From assembly GCA_019925795.1 (NCBI GenBank), contig CM034305.1:89750433-89814432 (forward strand): DNA of 64,000 nt, in the 5' to 3' direction. Shown in pieces: positions 23,085 to 35,446 of the stretch; within the stretch, counting starts at the first letter, position 1, and every line of letters begins with the position of its first letter. Both the position numbers and the translations under genes were made by a program. This DNA comes from Dendrobium chrysotoxum. Lineage: Eukaryota > Streptophyta > Magnoliopsida > Asparagales > Orchidaceae. The notes below the pieces were generated by a model. That model was not told the DNA's origin and searched no databases. It saw only the letters and a list, made by a program, of their open reading frames with translations.

Positions 23085-23572
23085 ACTAATTTAATCCTTT
23101 TAATAAAAGAGTTTATGCGCATAATAAATATTAGCATATTATTGTTAATTTCTAATGGCCCCATTGTAAAGGCCATAAATTTATCAAAATTATTATCTCT
23201 AATTGTATATGTCCAAACTTTAAACCGTCAGCATTCAAATTATTGATTGGATATATTATTGCTCGTAGCCACAATTAGAATACCTTCAACTAACTATGTT
23301 AACATTGGTTTGAGTGAACTTGTTGGGCTTGCTTAAGGATACCTATCTATATATTCAACTATTTATAAAGTTGTAATGCAACTATCTTTAGGTATACCAC
23401 AAACCTTGCCCACCTTCTTTGTCTCTTATGAACTTATATTATTTCTACATAAGAGTATGCCACAACCCACCATCACTTCCACGACCTCCACCACTGGCGA
23501 ATTTTCACTACAACTATCTATAGATATTTTGTAACATTGCCTTCTTTCTCCAATATTGCATAAGGATCGGAC
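22866..23572. other. No gene recognised; contains long (TA)n
   Basis: AT-rich DNA with a 70-bp (TA)n tract at 23009-23078. Nothing coding was seen. Confidence 0.4.
23009..23078. repeat. (TA)n microsatellite
   Basis: Uninterrupted TA run of about 70 bp. Confidence 0.95.
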
Positions 23573-23886
23573 TGTTACAACTCGGGCTCCCGAGTTTATG
23601 ATTTTGATGATAACAATATTATTGATTGGCTCTTTATTTCTCCTAGTGTTTGTTGTGTATACATGTTTATGTGTTGACTAACATTTCAGGTACAACAGGC
23701 ATTGGTCTTTGAAGATTCAAGGCTCAAGACTAGGTAGAATAGGTTATGTTGAAAGAAAATGTAATTTTCATTTATTTATTTTAACTTCTTGAGTCAAGTC
23801 CTGTAAAGGTGCATGATAGCCTGGTGACCGTGCACACACACACAATGGGAGAAAATTTAATGTTAAATATTTTAATTTTTCTGTAC

Positions 23887-24375
23887 ATCGTACTGTACGA
23901 TTTGGATCGTACTGTACGATCTGGTGTTACAGAAATTAATTAAAATATTTTATTTTTCTGGAAAAAAATTCTTTTGAAATATAACTAATCGTACAGTACG
24001 AACACCACATCGTACTGGACGATCTGGTATAATTAGAAACCCCGTCGATCATTAAATTAGGCAAAAATTTGAATTTGAAAATTGTTCTATTTGTACTGTA
24101 CGATCTTAATCGTACTGTACGATGTTTAAAATATTGCCTAAATTAATCCTGTGATTATTCAATCGAATCTGCATAATTTTGATATTTAGATCGTACTGTA
24201 CGAACTGGATCGTACTGTACGATGATCAGAGACGATTTTGGTCATCCCAGGATTCGTTCTGGACGAACTGCACTTCGATTGAACTAATCGTACTGTACGA
24301 TTCTGAGATCGTACAGTACTAACAGGTTAAATTCTGCACATCGTACTGGACGATCCTGCGATCTTACTGTACGAT
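23887..24375. promoter_or_regulatory. Array of 13 paired 15-bp palindromes (ATCGTACTGTACGAT)
   Basis: Box starts: 23887, 23906, 23988, 24009, 24090, 24109, 24190, 24209, 24253, 24287, 24308, 24340, 24361. Five are exact ATCGTACTGTACGAT; others differ by one to four bases, for example a central A or a GGACGAT right arm. Twelve form six pairs with starts 19-21 bp apart. The first five pairs recur at intervals of 101, 102, 100 and 97 bp. The 18-68-nt stretches between pairs show no evident similarity to one another, so the boxes are conserved while the spacers are not. The array ends 43 bp before the TATA box of the surrounding LTR, as expected of binding sites for a dimeric factor. The factor is unknown. 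Confidence 0.8.
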
Positions 24376-24417
24376 CTTTGACGGCTGAATTGGATTTTTA
24401 GGATTTTTTGAAGCACT

Positions 24418-24426
24418 CTATTTAAG
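24418..24426 (+). promoter_or_regulatory. TATA box of the SIRE-like LTR
   Basis: CTATTTAAG between the palindrome array and a transcribed-looking leader. Position and context fit an LTR U3/R boundary. Confidence 0.5.
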
Positions 24427-25185
24427 CTTTCTCATAAGACTTTGTAGGAGTCTTTTTGAGCATTCATTGAGTTGTTTTCTTCAAAAGAAAGCTTGAAGAG
24501 AGAGCTTTGGGCTAGGGAGAGAAAGGGTGGAGTTTGTAAGAGAGGGAGAAGATCCTTGTGGGCTTCAAGGGAGTGTGAGAGGGGGTTTTCACACGGTGGC
24601 TCCGGCTAACTTGCACTTGAGTTCCTCCAAGAGTCAAGGTTTGTCTTGAGGGAAGCTTTGGGAAGAAGAAGACCTCTTTGGTGTCAAAAGGCCCAGCTAC
24701 TCCGCCGCACCGGGAAAGGTGAAAGTGATTCAAGGTCCTCTGCCTCACCAGGAGGGTGAAAAGAAGTCAAGGTTCTCTGCCAGTGAAAGGAGTACGGTCC
24801 TCTGCCGCACCTGGTTGGTGGAAGAGAGTTTGTAAGGGCTTCTCCGCCTAGCTGAGGGGGCTAAATGAGAGACACTATAGTGATAGTGCAATACCCGGAG
24901 AGGAGGCTCCTGGTAGTGGACGTAGGTCATAGTTTGACCGAACCACTATAAATCTGGTGTGCTCTTTTTGATTTTATTTTTCGCACTTTATTTTCGTGCA
25001 TCTTATTTTCTATTATAACTGCTTGGTGAAAATCAGAGAATATTATTTTATTATGATAATTAGAGAATAATCACCATCTTTATATAACAAATCATCAGCT
25101 TCCGCATTTGACTAGTTAAGTTATTATTGTAAGAAATCTGAAAAATCAATAAATATTAGAACTCTTGGCGCATCTCGATCTTTCA

Positions 25186-26197
25186 AGTGATATTAAAGCA
25201 TACACTTGACTTTCAAGGACTTCGACCATAACTAACTCAAGGTGTTCCATAATCCTTACCTCATGACAGCCCAAACTATAGTTTTCAATTTAGCTATTAT
25301 TGCCAACATTGATGATGCAACTAACATTTTACAGCACAAAACTTTAGCTTCCTAATAATTAATCCAACAACTAAGCTTGTGATATTATAATGATGCCTTC
25401 TCTATCTATTCCAAAAAGTGTAGTATATTGCAACTCACTTTACAGTAATAGATGATATTCAACTAAGTCATATATATAGTATTTTTCATTTTAGGTTTTA
25501 TACAAAGTAACTAGTGTCCTAATTATTTGATTTACTTGAATTATGTGTAAAATATCAAAGAAAATGTAAGAAAATTAATATTAATCATCACTCTTCCAGT
25601 TTTATTTCTTGTATGTAATAATTTATCACCATTTATGTGAAATCTTTTCACCCTTATCAACTAGAAATCATGCTTGTAGACAATAATTAAATGCAAGGAC
25701 TTTGAGATACTATGTTAGGATATCCTTCACTAATCGGTCTCTTAATTGCACCTACGATAATACTTTTAGGGGCCTTTTAAAAGGCTAAAACTTATATGCG
25801 CAAAATTTTCTCTTCACTTATTTTCTTTTTTTTTAATGTGAAATCAAACTGAATATATTACCAAAAATTAAAAAATAGTTTTTTTAAATAATAAATAAAT
25901 TTTGGATAATTGTAAATAATATGTATTAATTTCAATTTATTTTCATCATCTATAACTTCTTAGTTTAATTTCAATTTATTAAAAAAATTTTGAATAAGAA
26001 ATTTTTGTTCTAAAAAGTTGCTTCATAAAACAGTAAGAAATATATCCCAAACGAAGCCTATATTTAGTGCGATTGATCATCATCTCTATGTATTCTGCTT
26101 AATTGAATTATATGTTAAATATCTAGTAAATTATCATATTACACCACATAAAATTTATTATCATCAAATAATGAATGAGCCACACAATACTCATTTA
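25186..26197. other. No gene recognised; MITE half-copy near 25970-26058
   Basis: AT-rich DNA. The stretch ending ATATCCCAAACGAAGCC at 26058 is a right half of the Tourist-like MITE without its left half. Confidence 0.4.
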
Positions 26198-26325
26198 AGC
26201 TTCATTTGGGACGGCTTTTTACTACTTTCTAAAGCAGTTTTTTAGTCCAAAAGTTTCTTAATTAATTTTTTTTGTATTAGAAAGCTGCTTCAGAAAACAG
26301 TAAGAAAGCCATCCCAAACGAAACC
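26198..26325. mobile_element. Tourist-like MITE, copy E
   Basis: A 128-bp element. AGCTTCATTTGGGACGGCTT pairs with a right end AAGCCATCCCAAACGAAACC. TTA flanks both sides (26195-26197 and 26326-26328). Confidence 0.75.
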
Positions 26326-26328
26326 TTA

Positions 26329-27366
26329 GGCTCATGAGTTTAATAATCAAACCTTTATTTAATGATAAATCGATGTTAGTGTGAAAGAGATAATAGAATA
26401 AATATTATAAAACTGTGTTCCTTTCCCTAAATATGTAATATAAATATAATTCTTCCTTAAGCACATATATCAACCTAACATCACTAGTCATATACATCAA
26501 CATCATACTGAAGTAAAGAACAAATTACTCATTAATTAGTAGTATGACATTTCATTATAAATGTTTGTTCATTTCCCAATTATTGTCTTCTTTATGAATG
26601 ATGATATGATTGTAAATGAGATAAATATTATTATCTCATTTTATTCTCCTTTGGCATGAATGACATGATGTGATTTGCAATATGCATGAACACGTGATTA
26701 AAATTATAAAGAAGAAAATGACATGAAAGGAATGCATGCATGCATGCATGCACAGACATTCATGCATGTTGACATAGCTATGAGTGGAATTTAGTGCAGT
26801 GGGCCGCTGGGTGAGAGCGAAAGCTCTCAGAAAGATAATTTCTAACAGCAGGATGATGGAAGTCCTTCAATTGAGAGATGAAGTATATATGAATCTCCTG
26901 TTGATTAAATGGGAAGAAGGAAGAAATAACCAGACATGTTGTTACAGTTTCTTATGGCTGCCATTCACAATATAGTGTTGATTAAGCCAAGCTTTCCTAT
27001 GTGAATATTGTTTGATTGCGATAATATTTGCAGCAGGCGGTATATATATATATGTTCGGTCGTAAATTATGGATAGGCATCTTATGACAACTACCTTATA
27101 TTGTGTGCATAATTATATGAATTGTTTTCAATCTTTTTTTCAATGAAAAAAATTTATGAGATACAAAAGACATCTACGAAGTTAGCCTATCAATTTTAAG
27201 GTGAAACAACAGCTACGTGAAAATAAATGAAGAGTGAAAGTGAGATTTAGATAAATGCATGAAGCATTAAAATTTTCCCACTGAATATAAATGCATTCTC
27301 TAGATTATATTGAGTGAAAGTAGCATCTTCAAGAATCTACAAAGTCTGGGTAAAGTGAAGGCACAC
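26329..27366. other. No gene recognised; (ATGC)n run near 26732
   Basis: AT-rich DNA with a tetranucleotide GCAT run at about 26732-26752. An open frame at 26784-26975 has no recognisable similarity. Confidence 0.35.
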
Positions 27367-27369
27367 TAA

Positions 27370-27498
27370 GATTTTGTTTGGGATTGCTTTCTTACTGCTT
27401 TATGAAGCAGTTTCTTAGAACAAATATTTTTTAATTTGAAATTTTTGTACAAGAAAGCTGTTTCATAAAGCAGTAAGAAAGCTGTTTCAAAAAAAGCC
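27370..27498. mobile_element. Tourist-like MITE, copy F
   Basis: A 129-bp element. GATTTTGTTTGGGATTGCTT faces AAAGCTGTTTCAAAAAAAGCC. TAA flanks both sides (27367-27369 and 27499-27501). The inverted arms include CTTACTGCTTTATGAAGCAG and its complement. Confidence 0.7.
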
Positions 27499-27501
27499 TA
27501 A

Positions 27502-30162
27502 TAAGAGGATGATGCTCAATGGCATGTGTAAACATAAACTTTCAATTTCTTTCAGAATTATCTAATTCAAATCTCTCACATAAACACACTAATTTAAACT
27601 AAACATGTACTGCAATATAAAACCCACAAAGAAAGCTAATGATGTTGACAAGTAAAGAACTAGGTCTAATAAATACACAATGAGTATTGAAGTAGGAAAA
27701 ATAGTTGAGTTGATGCGGAGAAGGTAATATGATGATTGTGTTTAATTATATACTATTTTAAGATGCAACACTCAAATATGTTAATTACACACACTATGGG
27801 GTTGGTTAAGTTATTGAAAAATGAGCCTTAGTAGGAAAAACATGCATATTGGTGGATCTCCAATTATTTCAAAGTCCCCATGAGGGCTTAACTATAAGTA
27901 AGCCCTAAGATGGGACACAATATTAATTAGGAAAGATCCACTATATTCATTAAATGATTCACTAAGAGGGCTTACAATATAATTAATTACTTGGTCAACA
28001 TCAACTTAAAAAACTCATTGGGTATACGAACAATGAACAAAAGCTTTTATACTCATCATTAAAGAAGAATAAAGCTTTTTATTTGAAAGATTTCAACTAG
28101 ATTTAAATATGTTTAGGTTCCTTAAGAAATTTGCAAAGCAATCATTATTTCTTCTTACGTTGCAAAACAGCTACTTTTCGGTGCACCACAATCGTATTTA
28201 CAACCTAAAAGCTTAAAATGTCACTACATTTGGGCCTGCACTAACCGTTACATTCCATTTTCATTGTTTAAAATATTATGCCAATGCTGATATCGTGCAT
28301 ATCATAACCCTCGCCTATCTTCTCCACCACTTATAAATTTGTATCATAACTTCTTTTGGGCTTTTTACAACGGTCATCTATTCTTAACCCTTAATCAGGA
28401 ATCATTAATAACATCGATGATATCAAATATTCTTTTATACTGTAAATATCAATATCCCTGCAATAATTAACATCTTATAGCTCACTTTATAATAGGAGAA
28501 CTATTCAATTAGAAAAGCCTAATAATTTCCCCACTTCATAATGTATATGAACCATAATCTCTTAGTTTAGGGTTTCCAAATGGATCAATATATCTTCTCT
28601 TTCCATAAAAGTAATTATCTAAGAAGACAACAAATGATTTGTAATTTACACCCAAACTCTCCTTCTTCAATCACTATCATTGTTGCTTAACAAGATCGGC
28701 AAGATAAGCTTAATAAAGATATGCAATTATTGTCAATTTGACAAAAGCCAAAAATACTCACAACATCACATCAGCATAAAAATGGCACAAATATCTCTGT
28801 GAATATTCGCCACTTGTCAATTAAAAAAAAAAATAGTTTTTCCCTATTTAATAATAGTAACTCTTAGGTTTGGTGATGGCGACAAGAAAAAGTCCATTCT
28901 TTAGCTTGGGTGCCAAAAAAGGAATTTGCATATATATATATGAGAAAATTTATATGAATTTATATATATAATATTTAATTTTTATATTTAATAATATATT
29001 ATTTTATTATTTAAAATATATGTTATAAGAAATATATTTTATTTTGAATGAATGAATATTATTGGTTTTTTTGTATGATTTAAAATATTGAATGTTATAT
29101 AAGTGAATATAAATATATAAAATTTTTGTGATATATTTGTAAATTTCTTAAAAAAAGAAATATTAAGACTAAATTTAAAATTATCAGATCTATACTGAGA
29201 TGAGTGTAATATAAATTATTTATATATTACATTAATATCAAAACAAATATAAAAACTTTAAAATTTATCATAATCATTTTTTTTATCAGAATAATCTGAC
29301 ATAATTTTTTATAGCATTATTTATTTAAATTTTGGTCACTCATAATAAATATATATATATATATAGCTAAAAAATTTTGTAAAGAAGTATACGTGTGTTG
29401 ATCCATAAAGTCATCAGCCTCACTAAGAAACTTCATAAGAAATTTTTTTTATTTTATGCTTTTATAGAGATTATTTAATAAATAAATTATGAACCATTAT
29501 CAACACTTTCTCACCTTTGCACTTTTGCGCTTTTATAGAGATAAGATAAGGTTTATTAATTTAAGGGAATAAATAGAATAAACAATGAGAGAAGAATTTG
29601 TTTTGTTGAGCATTTTGTCTTGTAGTGCAGTTAAGTGGAAAGTTCAATAAGACCCTAAAGAGTGACTCACGACCGGATGTTAGACTTGTGGTGTGACAAA
29701 GCAAAGGCAGATATGTAGATGGCTGGAAGGTAACAACAGGCCTCATCAAAGAGATTGAATGGGCAAGGAGGTCGGATATCAAAGACATTTCAAGCTTTTA
29801 TAGCGGCAGCAAGAAAGACGAGAGCAAGATAAGATGTTACGACGACCTAACCTAACCGTATCGAAGACATGACACTTCGATTTGCTATGCACCTCAACGG
29901 GTCGCAACTACTATTTTGGCTCATTTTATGCAATTAAGAACTCGATAGAACTTTTTCCATTCCAATAAAAGTTATCCTTTTGATCATTATCAAGCAGCAC
30001 TCCATTCTAGGCCCAGTAAGGTGGATGGTTAGGTGAGTTTGGAGATGGATTTTAGGCTTTGGGATTCATGAGAGCAGTCCATTCAGCCTTTTTTTCTTGG
30101 TGGATTTGGCCCATTAAGCCTTCTTGAGGATGATGCTGTGTATTTGGATAATTCCAAGTAGC
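27502..30162. other. No gene recognised; AT-rich intergenic DNA
   Basis: Mostly AT-rich sequence. The 29600-30100 part is less AT-rich and may be decayed transposon DNA, but no family could be named. Confidence 0.3.
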
Positions 30163-30576
30163 TCATGAAGGGAAAAGAATGGAAGAGGCAGAGTAACTAC
30201 TTTGTTCAACTGAATTGTTGAAGGAGAGGTAGAATCGGCTAGATCTAGAATGGGAGGTGAGAGCGATGGGAAATTGTGGATCTGGAGATGAGGAGGGGCT
30301 ATCGGCGGTGGCGACTAGGGTCTGGATGTCGGGTATGATGATCTGGCCATTGTTGAAAAGATTGGGGCGGGTGATCTCGATGCCATTGACAAGGATCATG
30401 ATGCCGGTCAAGGTCATTTGATCCAATGTAGTTGTTGGATTTGTAGACGGCATTTGTGGAGGTGAGGATGAGGTAATGCTGGGGTGAGGCGATCTCGAGT
30501 TATCGGAGGTGGATCTAGCCAGATCTTGGGTCAGGAATGGAGGAGAGGCAGATGCAGACGGGTCATGAAGATGCAA
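30163..30576 (-). pseudogene. Possible fasciclin-like protein relic
   Basis: A 137-codon minus-strand frame contains ILVNGIEITRPNLFNNGQII, followed by IPDIQTL and a Ser/Pro-rich tail. The order NG-ITRPD-F-G-IHGI closes FAS1 domains in plant fasciclin-like arabinogalactan proteins; here the usual HG is PD. The rest of a FAS1 domain, a signal peptide and upstream exons were not found. The frame may be a fragment, or the resemblance may be chance. Overlapping frames on the plus strand are not convincing. Confidence 0.3.
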
Positions 30577-31009
30577 ATGCTTTCGGCGGATCTGGCGAAA
30601 TGGGACAAAGCACCTGGCAAGTTACTTGAAGACGGCTCTGGTGAATCTAGAGTTCCTGCAGGCGGTGGCGCTTCAGGCGAGGAAGCGCAATTTTACGGCA
30701 TGGAAATGATGGGCGATAGTCACAGCATTCAAGAGACGCGGGGTAGAAACCTAGTTTCTTGGTGAAGGCGAAACCTGGTTTCTTAGCAAAAATGTTCGCG
30801 TCGACGGAGGCAGTGGAGGTACCGTGGTTTGGCAGGAAACACAATTCTTCAACATCGATGGAAGAAGATGAACTCGGAACAGTATGGGAGATCATAGAAC
30901 AGCAACGGGTCGTGTTCGACGACGATGATGCAGAACAGCAGTTGGAGGATGATGACGGCAAAGCACCATTGTTATATCCAGACAATTATCTAAATAGAGA
31001 TTATTTATA
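30577..31009. other. Open frames of uncertain meaning
   Basis: A GC-richer stretch. The plus-strand frame at 30759-31010 is acidic near its end (DDDDAEQQLEDDDG), and a Ser-rich frame overlaps on the minus strand. Neither resembles a family I know, and one is the shadow of the other. It may belong to the same decayed gene as the fasciclin-like relic. Confidence 0.2.
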
Positions 31010-33430
31010 GATGTATAAGGCTATTAATTCCTTATTAGTTGGCTTCTTAGTACTTATCTACTCTTATTAGCCAAATACAAGAATTAATTATCCCCAAGCT
31101 TATTATTCTATCATTACACATGTATACTATTTCAAAACTCTAACATTACCCACCCATAAATAGCATCATTGTCTTGAAGGTTGAGCAAAATAATGGTTGA
31201 TGATGTGGGAGGCGATAAAGATTTTTAATTTGAACATGGAAAGGTCTATGAACGGGTCTTGGATGGCTAGAGTTGTGAATCTTTTGACTATTGACGAGAT
31301 GAAATGCATGGATGAAGTGACATCGAGGAGGTAATCTTACAATCTTATCAAGAGGATTCTGGATGGAGTGGGAATTGGGTGAGGGAGGCTTGGTTTGTAG
31401 TTAGGTAGAGGTGATGTTGAATCTTGTTAGAGATAGTGGCAAAATGGATGATGTCGTTCAAATGTAGAACATGAAGACAAGATCTTGGATGTTATGACAA
31501 GGCTTGTGGGGGAATCTTGGCGGGACAAGATAATTGATGATGATGTCAGGGCGGGATTAGAGATGAAAATGGTAGACAATTAGACTAGTGTTGATATAGG
31601 GTCAAGGCATTAGCAAAGAACTAGGGTTATAGAATTTTTGAAGATTTACGTTGGATCATAGGTGGGATAATTTGTGAAATTAGCATTGAAAAGGCAATAA
31701 GCACATCTGTACTGACAAAGATCTACGTGGAACATAATAGAAGTTGAAGCTTTGGAGCAAAGATGTGATCATAAATTGAAATGAGTTTACTGATCTAAAT
31801 AATACAAAAATGTGATATTAGTGGAGACCCATGGGCATGGGTATTATGCAATAATGGTTATTGATTGATGTCAGCAATTGGGTGGGAATGGATTGATGAT
31901 GGCAACAAAAGGAAGCAGTGAAACAAAAGAAAAATTGTTATGACTCTATTATTGGGATCGTGATAACTAGTGGATTCGATTTTGCTAGCAACTTTAGATA
32001 AGCGTCAAATTCAAGTATGTCGGAACCTCCAAAAATTGAGCAGTTAGATAGAGAGCATGAGACATATATTTGTGGAGAGACTTACCTTATTATTTTCATT
32101 CTTTTTAATATCTACAAATAAATGATATTTTTATAGATATAGAAGACTACTAATTCATTGATAACTAACTTCTTACTCTTTAACGACTCTTATTATTCTA
32201 ATCTAAGAATTAATCATCCATAAGCTTATTAATATATCACTACACATTGAGTCTTTTTCATATCCTTAATGCCACCCACCCTTCGAACCAACCTTGTTGT
32301 CAAGGTCGACCAAGTGGTTATCGATAACATGGGAGGTGATAAATATTTAGAAGGATCTGTTAAATCTTTAAATCTTGATGTGATAAAAGATGTAGATGAA
32401 GTGATGTTAGTGATGTAATCTTGATGATCTTGTAAGGAATATCCTGTATAGAGTTGGGGTTGGTGTGAGGGAGAATTGGATAATGTTTAGGCAAAGGTAG
32501 GTTCAGATGTGGGAAGAGAGGATAGTGGAATGAACAACTCCAACAAGATTTGGAACATGACCATGAGATATGGGATGCAATGGTGGAAGGCTTGATATGT
32601 AAAATTCGATTATGAGATGAATATTGATAGATCTTGTGGAATATCTAAAGGGAGGAGTGGATGATCAACGATGATGAGTGGGTGGGATATAAGGTGAAGA
32701 TAGTAGATAAACTAACTAGTTCAAATCTAGGATTGGGGCATCTACTAAGAAATGGGATGATAGGATTTGTAGAGATTTGCACCAGTGCGGAGGTGAAAGG
32801 ATTTGTGGAATTAACTTTGGAAGGGGGTTGGTGGATCTATACAAGTGAAGATGTATGCAAAACATAATGAAATTGAAGCTTTGGCATGAAGACATGATCT
32901 TGAATCAAAATATGATTCATGATCAGAAGAATGAAAATGCATAATCAGTGGAGACTAGTGGCTAGTTGTCTTTCACAATGGTTGTTCATGATTAGATGCA
33001 GGATGATTATTTGCAATAATTGGGTGGAATGGATCAATGTTGACAATAAAAGAGAGAAGTACAACAAGAGAATAATTATTATGAACCCATTATTGGGCTC
33101 ATGATAAACGATAGATTCAAGTTCACTAACAACTCTTGATATATTGTAGATTTGAGTTCTCTGACAACTCTAAAAATTGGGTTGGGAGATAAACAGAGGA
33201 AACATATATTTGGGGAGAGGCTTTCCTCATTCTTTCTAATTTCTCCAAATGGGGATCATTTCTAGATGTACAAGACTATTAATTCATTACTAACTTGTTA
33301 CTACTTTATTACTCTTCTTAGGTCTTTATTAGAATGAATCGTCTTCTAGATTGTTATCTTATCATTATACAAGTAGGCTATTTCAAATCCTTAATAATAG
33401 CCATTCACATATTATACTTCTTTGATTAAA
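31010..33430 (-). repeat. Tandem decayed LTR-like units, period about 1.13 kb
   Basis: A block with CTATTAATTC-TTA, then CTCTTATTA and CATTACAC, recurs with matching landmarks at 31019, 32145 and 33274 (steps of 1126 and 1129 bp). After each block comes a TAATGCCACCCACC-like stretch or its decayed form. On the minus strand this reads as a GGGTGGGTGG polypurine tract before an LTR start. The arrangement looks like LTR-interior-LTR-interior-LTR left by unequal recombination. The interiors carry no intact coding. Confidence 0.45.
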
Positions 33431-34601
33431 ATCAAGTCGGCCAAAATGAAAGAAGTGCCACAAGAATATTATGTAATAAGAGGATATCATAGTGAAATAA
33501 ACAAATTTTATGAAATTTCAATAAGTTAGCTATAATATATGGACGTACGTTGGGCTTTAAAGAATTCGTTCATAAATAAGTTAAGCATACCAAAAATGAA
33601 AATATCAAAATAATCGAGTGGAAAAGCTAGAAATGATAAATTGAGATAGATGATGATGGGACTAGCATCTACTAAGATATGGTAGATGAAAGTACATATA
33701 GATGATTTCGATATATGTAAAATAGGGTAAAAATGCACAAAAATAATACGGATAAACAAAATTAATCTCAAAGGATTAGTAAAAAAACATGATAAACCAA
33801 ATATAGCATGGATATTTTGTAATAAGGTTTGCATAAAATTGATTCAACACCTAATGTAGTTGTCAATATATACAAATAAAAATTAAGGATTTATAAAGTC
33901 GACTATTGATATTTTGGATAAGACTAATAATGATGATAAAGATCTATCTTGTAAGAACACCTTAGAAACCCCAATACCTAAGTAAAGTTTACAATTTTGA
34001 TTCAATGCAACTTTCATTTTTTTCCAAGTTAGTGCAACATATAGTTATACAATGTTCTTATATATCCAAATAAAAGAGACAAAGGTTAAGATAATATTCA
34101 AAATTTTCAAATAAAATAAAGATGCATATTTATTGCAAACTTTGACGACATGTCCAAAATATTACAAGCAAACATATCATTAAGACGATATTCTCCAATT
34201 AACAGAACTGACACAAAGCTAAGAAACCCATCAAACCAAAAAAAAAAAAAGGGTTCATCCCTATACCTAATTAACATGGATGACACAACTAATAAACCTT
34301 TTAAATCAAAACTTAGGTCTTCTAATGGATGTAAGCATCAACCTAATTAGTAGTTAGGATTAACATAAAGTCAAGAAACCCGCTACATCAAAACTCAAGT
34401 CATCCAATGGATGCAAGCCCCAACTTAGTTTACTTTGAATATCCAACAAATGTAAATTCCTACCCAACCTAAACTCGGGTTAGCTTCTATACTAACAAGC
34501 TCAGTGATGTAAGAGAAAAAATAAACAAATAAAACAAGCTTGGTAATGAAAAATCAAATTCACTAATTAAAGCATACAATATACAGTGTTTATGTGTCTT
34601 A
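33431..34601. other. No gene recognised; AT-rich DNA
   Basis: A minus-strand open frame at 33526-33834 is hydrophobic because the DNA is AT-rich; no family was recognised. Nothing else was seen. Confidence 0.35.
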
Positions 34602-34731
34602 GGCTTCGTTTGGGGCAACTTTCTTACTATTTTCTAAAGCAGTTTTCTTTTATCAAAATTTTTAGTTCAAAAAATTTTTGTACTAAAAATCTATTGTATA
34701 AAGCAATAAGAAAGTTGTCTCAAACAAAGTC
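34602..34731. mobile_element. Tourist-like MITE, copy G
   Basis: A 130-bp element. GGCTTCGTTTGGGGCAACTT faces AAAGTTGTCTCAAACAAAGTC. Flanks are TTA (34599-34601) and GTA (34732-34734). Confidence 0.65.
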
Positions 34732-34734
34732 GTA

Positions 34735-35438
34735 GATATGCTTCTTTAAGTCATGCTAAAACTTATGAATAATTGAGATTATTCCATGCCTATGAGTTCT
34801 TATCAATAATGTTCAATACATTAGAATTGCAATCGATCATTTGGATCCCAAATGGTCTAAGCTATTATTGTTTGTGATGTTCATTAAGGAGATCATTATT
34901 TGGCTAGTAAGAATATCCACCAAACATAGAGAGATCCACACAAATCAGACATAAATTGTTTACCTAAAAAACCTACAAAGGCAAGTATTATAAGGTCTAG
35001 CCTACTTAAAAAAGTTCCACTAATAGCTATTGATCACAATGATTTGCCCTTCACATGATAAGAGACAATGGGATTATAATATAAAAACTTAAATTGTATG
35101 GGGCTTCTAATAGCAGTGGCTAGTGACTATATTAGAGATCAATGGAGAGTATATGACAAACATTAAAAGTTGGAGAGAAACAAATGTTGGCATTGGTCAT
35201 TGATGGGCATTAGATGATAAACAATAACGAAAATTAATAACAAACATATGAATACATATGATGCTATGCATCATTGTTAGTCGATTGCGGTGCCAAATCA
35301 TAGGCAACAGTGCACATCGACTGCTAATTTTGTTCAATGTGGTTCCAAATAGTGAAATATTGTGACTGTCGAGAATATTTACAGTGATATCAAATAAATA
35401 TCACATAGGATCACCATTGATTGATCTAATTCATTAAG
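34735..35438. other. No gene recognised; AT-rich DNA
   Basis: No coding or repeat structure could be supported. Confidence 0.35.
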
Positions 35439-35446
35439 GGCTACAC

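Larger units (their letters stand above)
23573..25185 (+). mobile_element. Copia/SIRE-like LTR carrying a palindrome array
   Basis: A candidate LTR starting TGTTACAACTCGGGCTCCCG (with a perfect ACTCGGG/CCCGAGT hairpin) and ending CTTTCA. The end is followed by TGATATTAAAGCA at 25188-25200, a decayed primer-binding site of the TGGTATCAGAGCA type. The first part (TTTTGATGATAACAA) and the last part (GACCGAACCACTATAAATC, then TTTTCGTGCATC) are typical of SIRE/Maximus LTRs in my recollection. A TATA box CTATTTAAG lies at 24418-24426. No partner LTR or polyprotein was found here. An alternative right end at 25215 would give 4/5 flanking repeats (CGGAC/AGGAC) and make it a solo LTR. Confidence 0.5.

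Noticed and set aside
23887..24375. Palindromes as microRNA, tRNA or CRISPR structures
   Set aside because: Arms of seven bases are too short for a microRNA hairpin, there are no Pol III boxes, and the spacers do not have CRISPR-like regularity in sequence or length.
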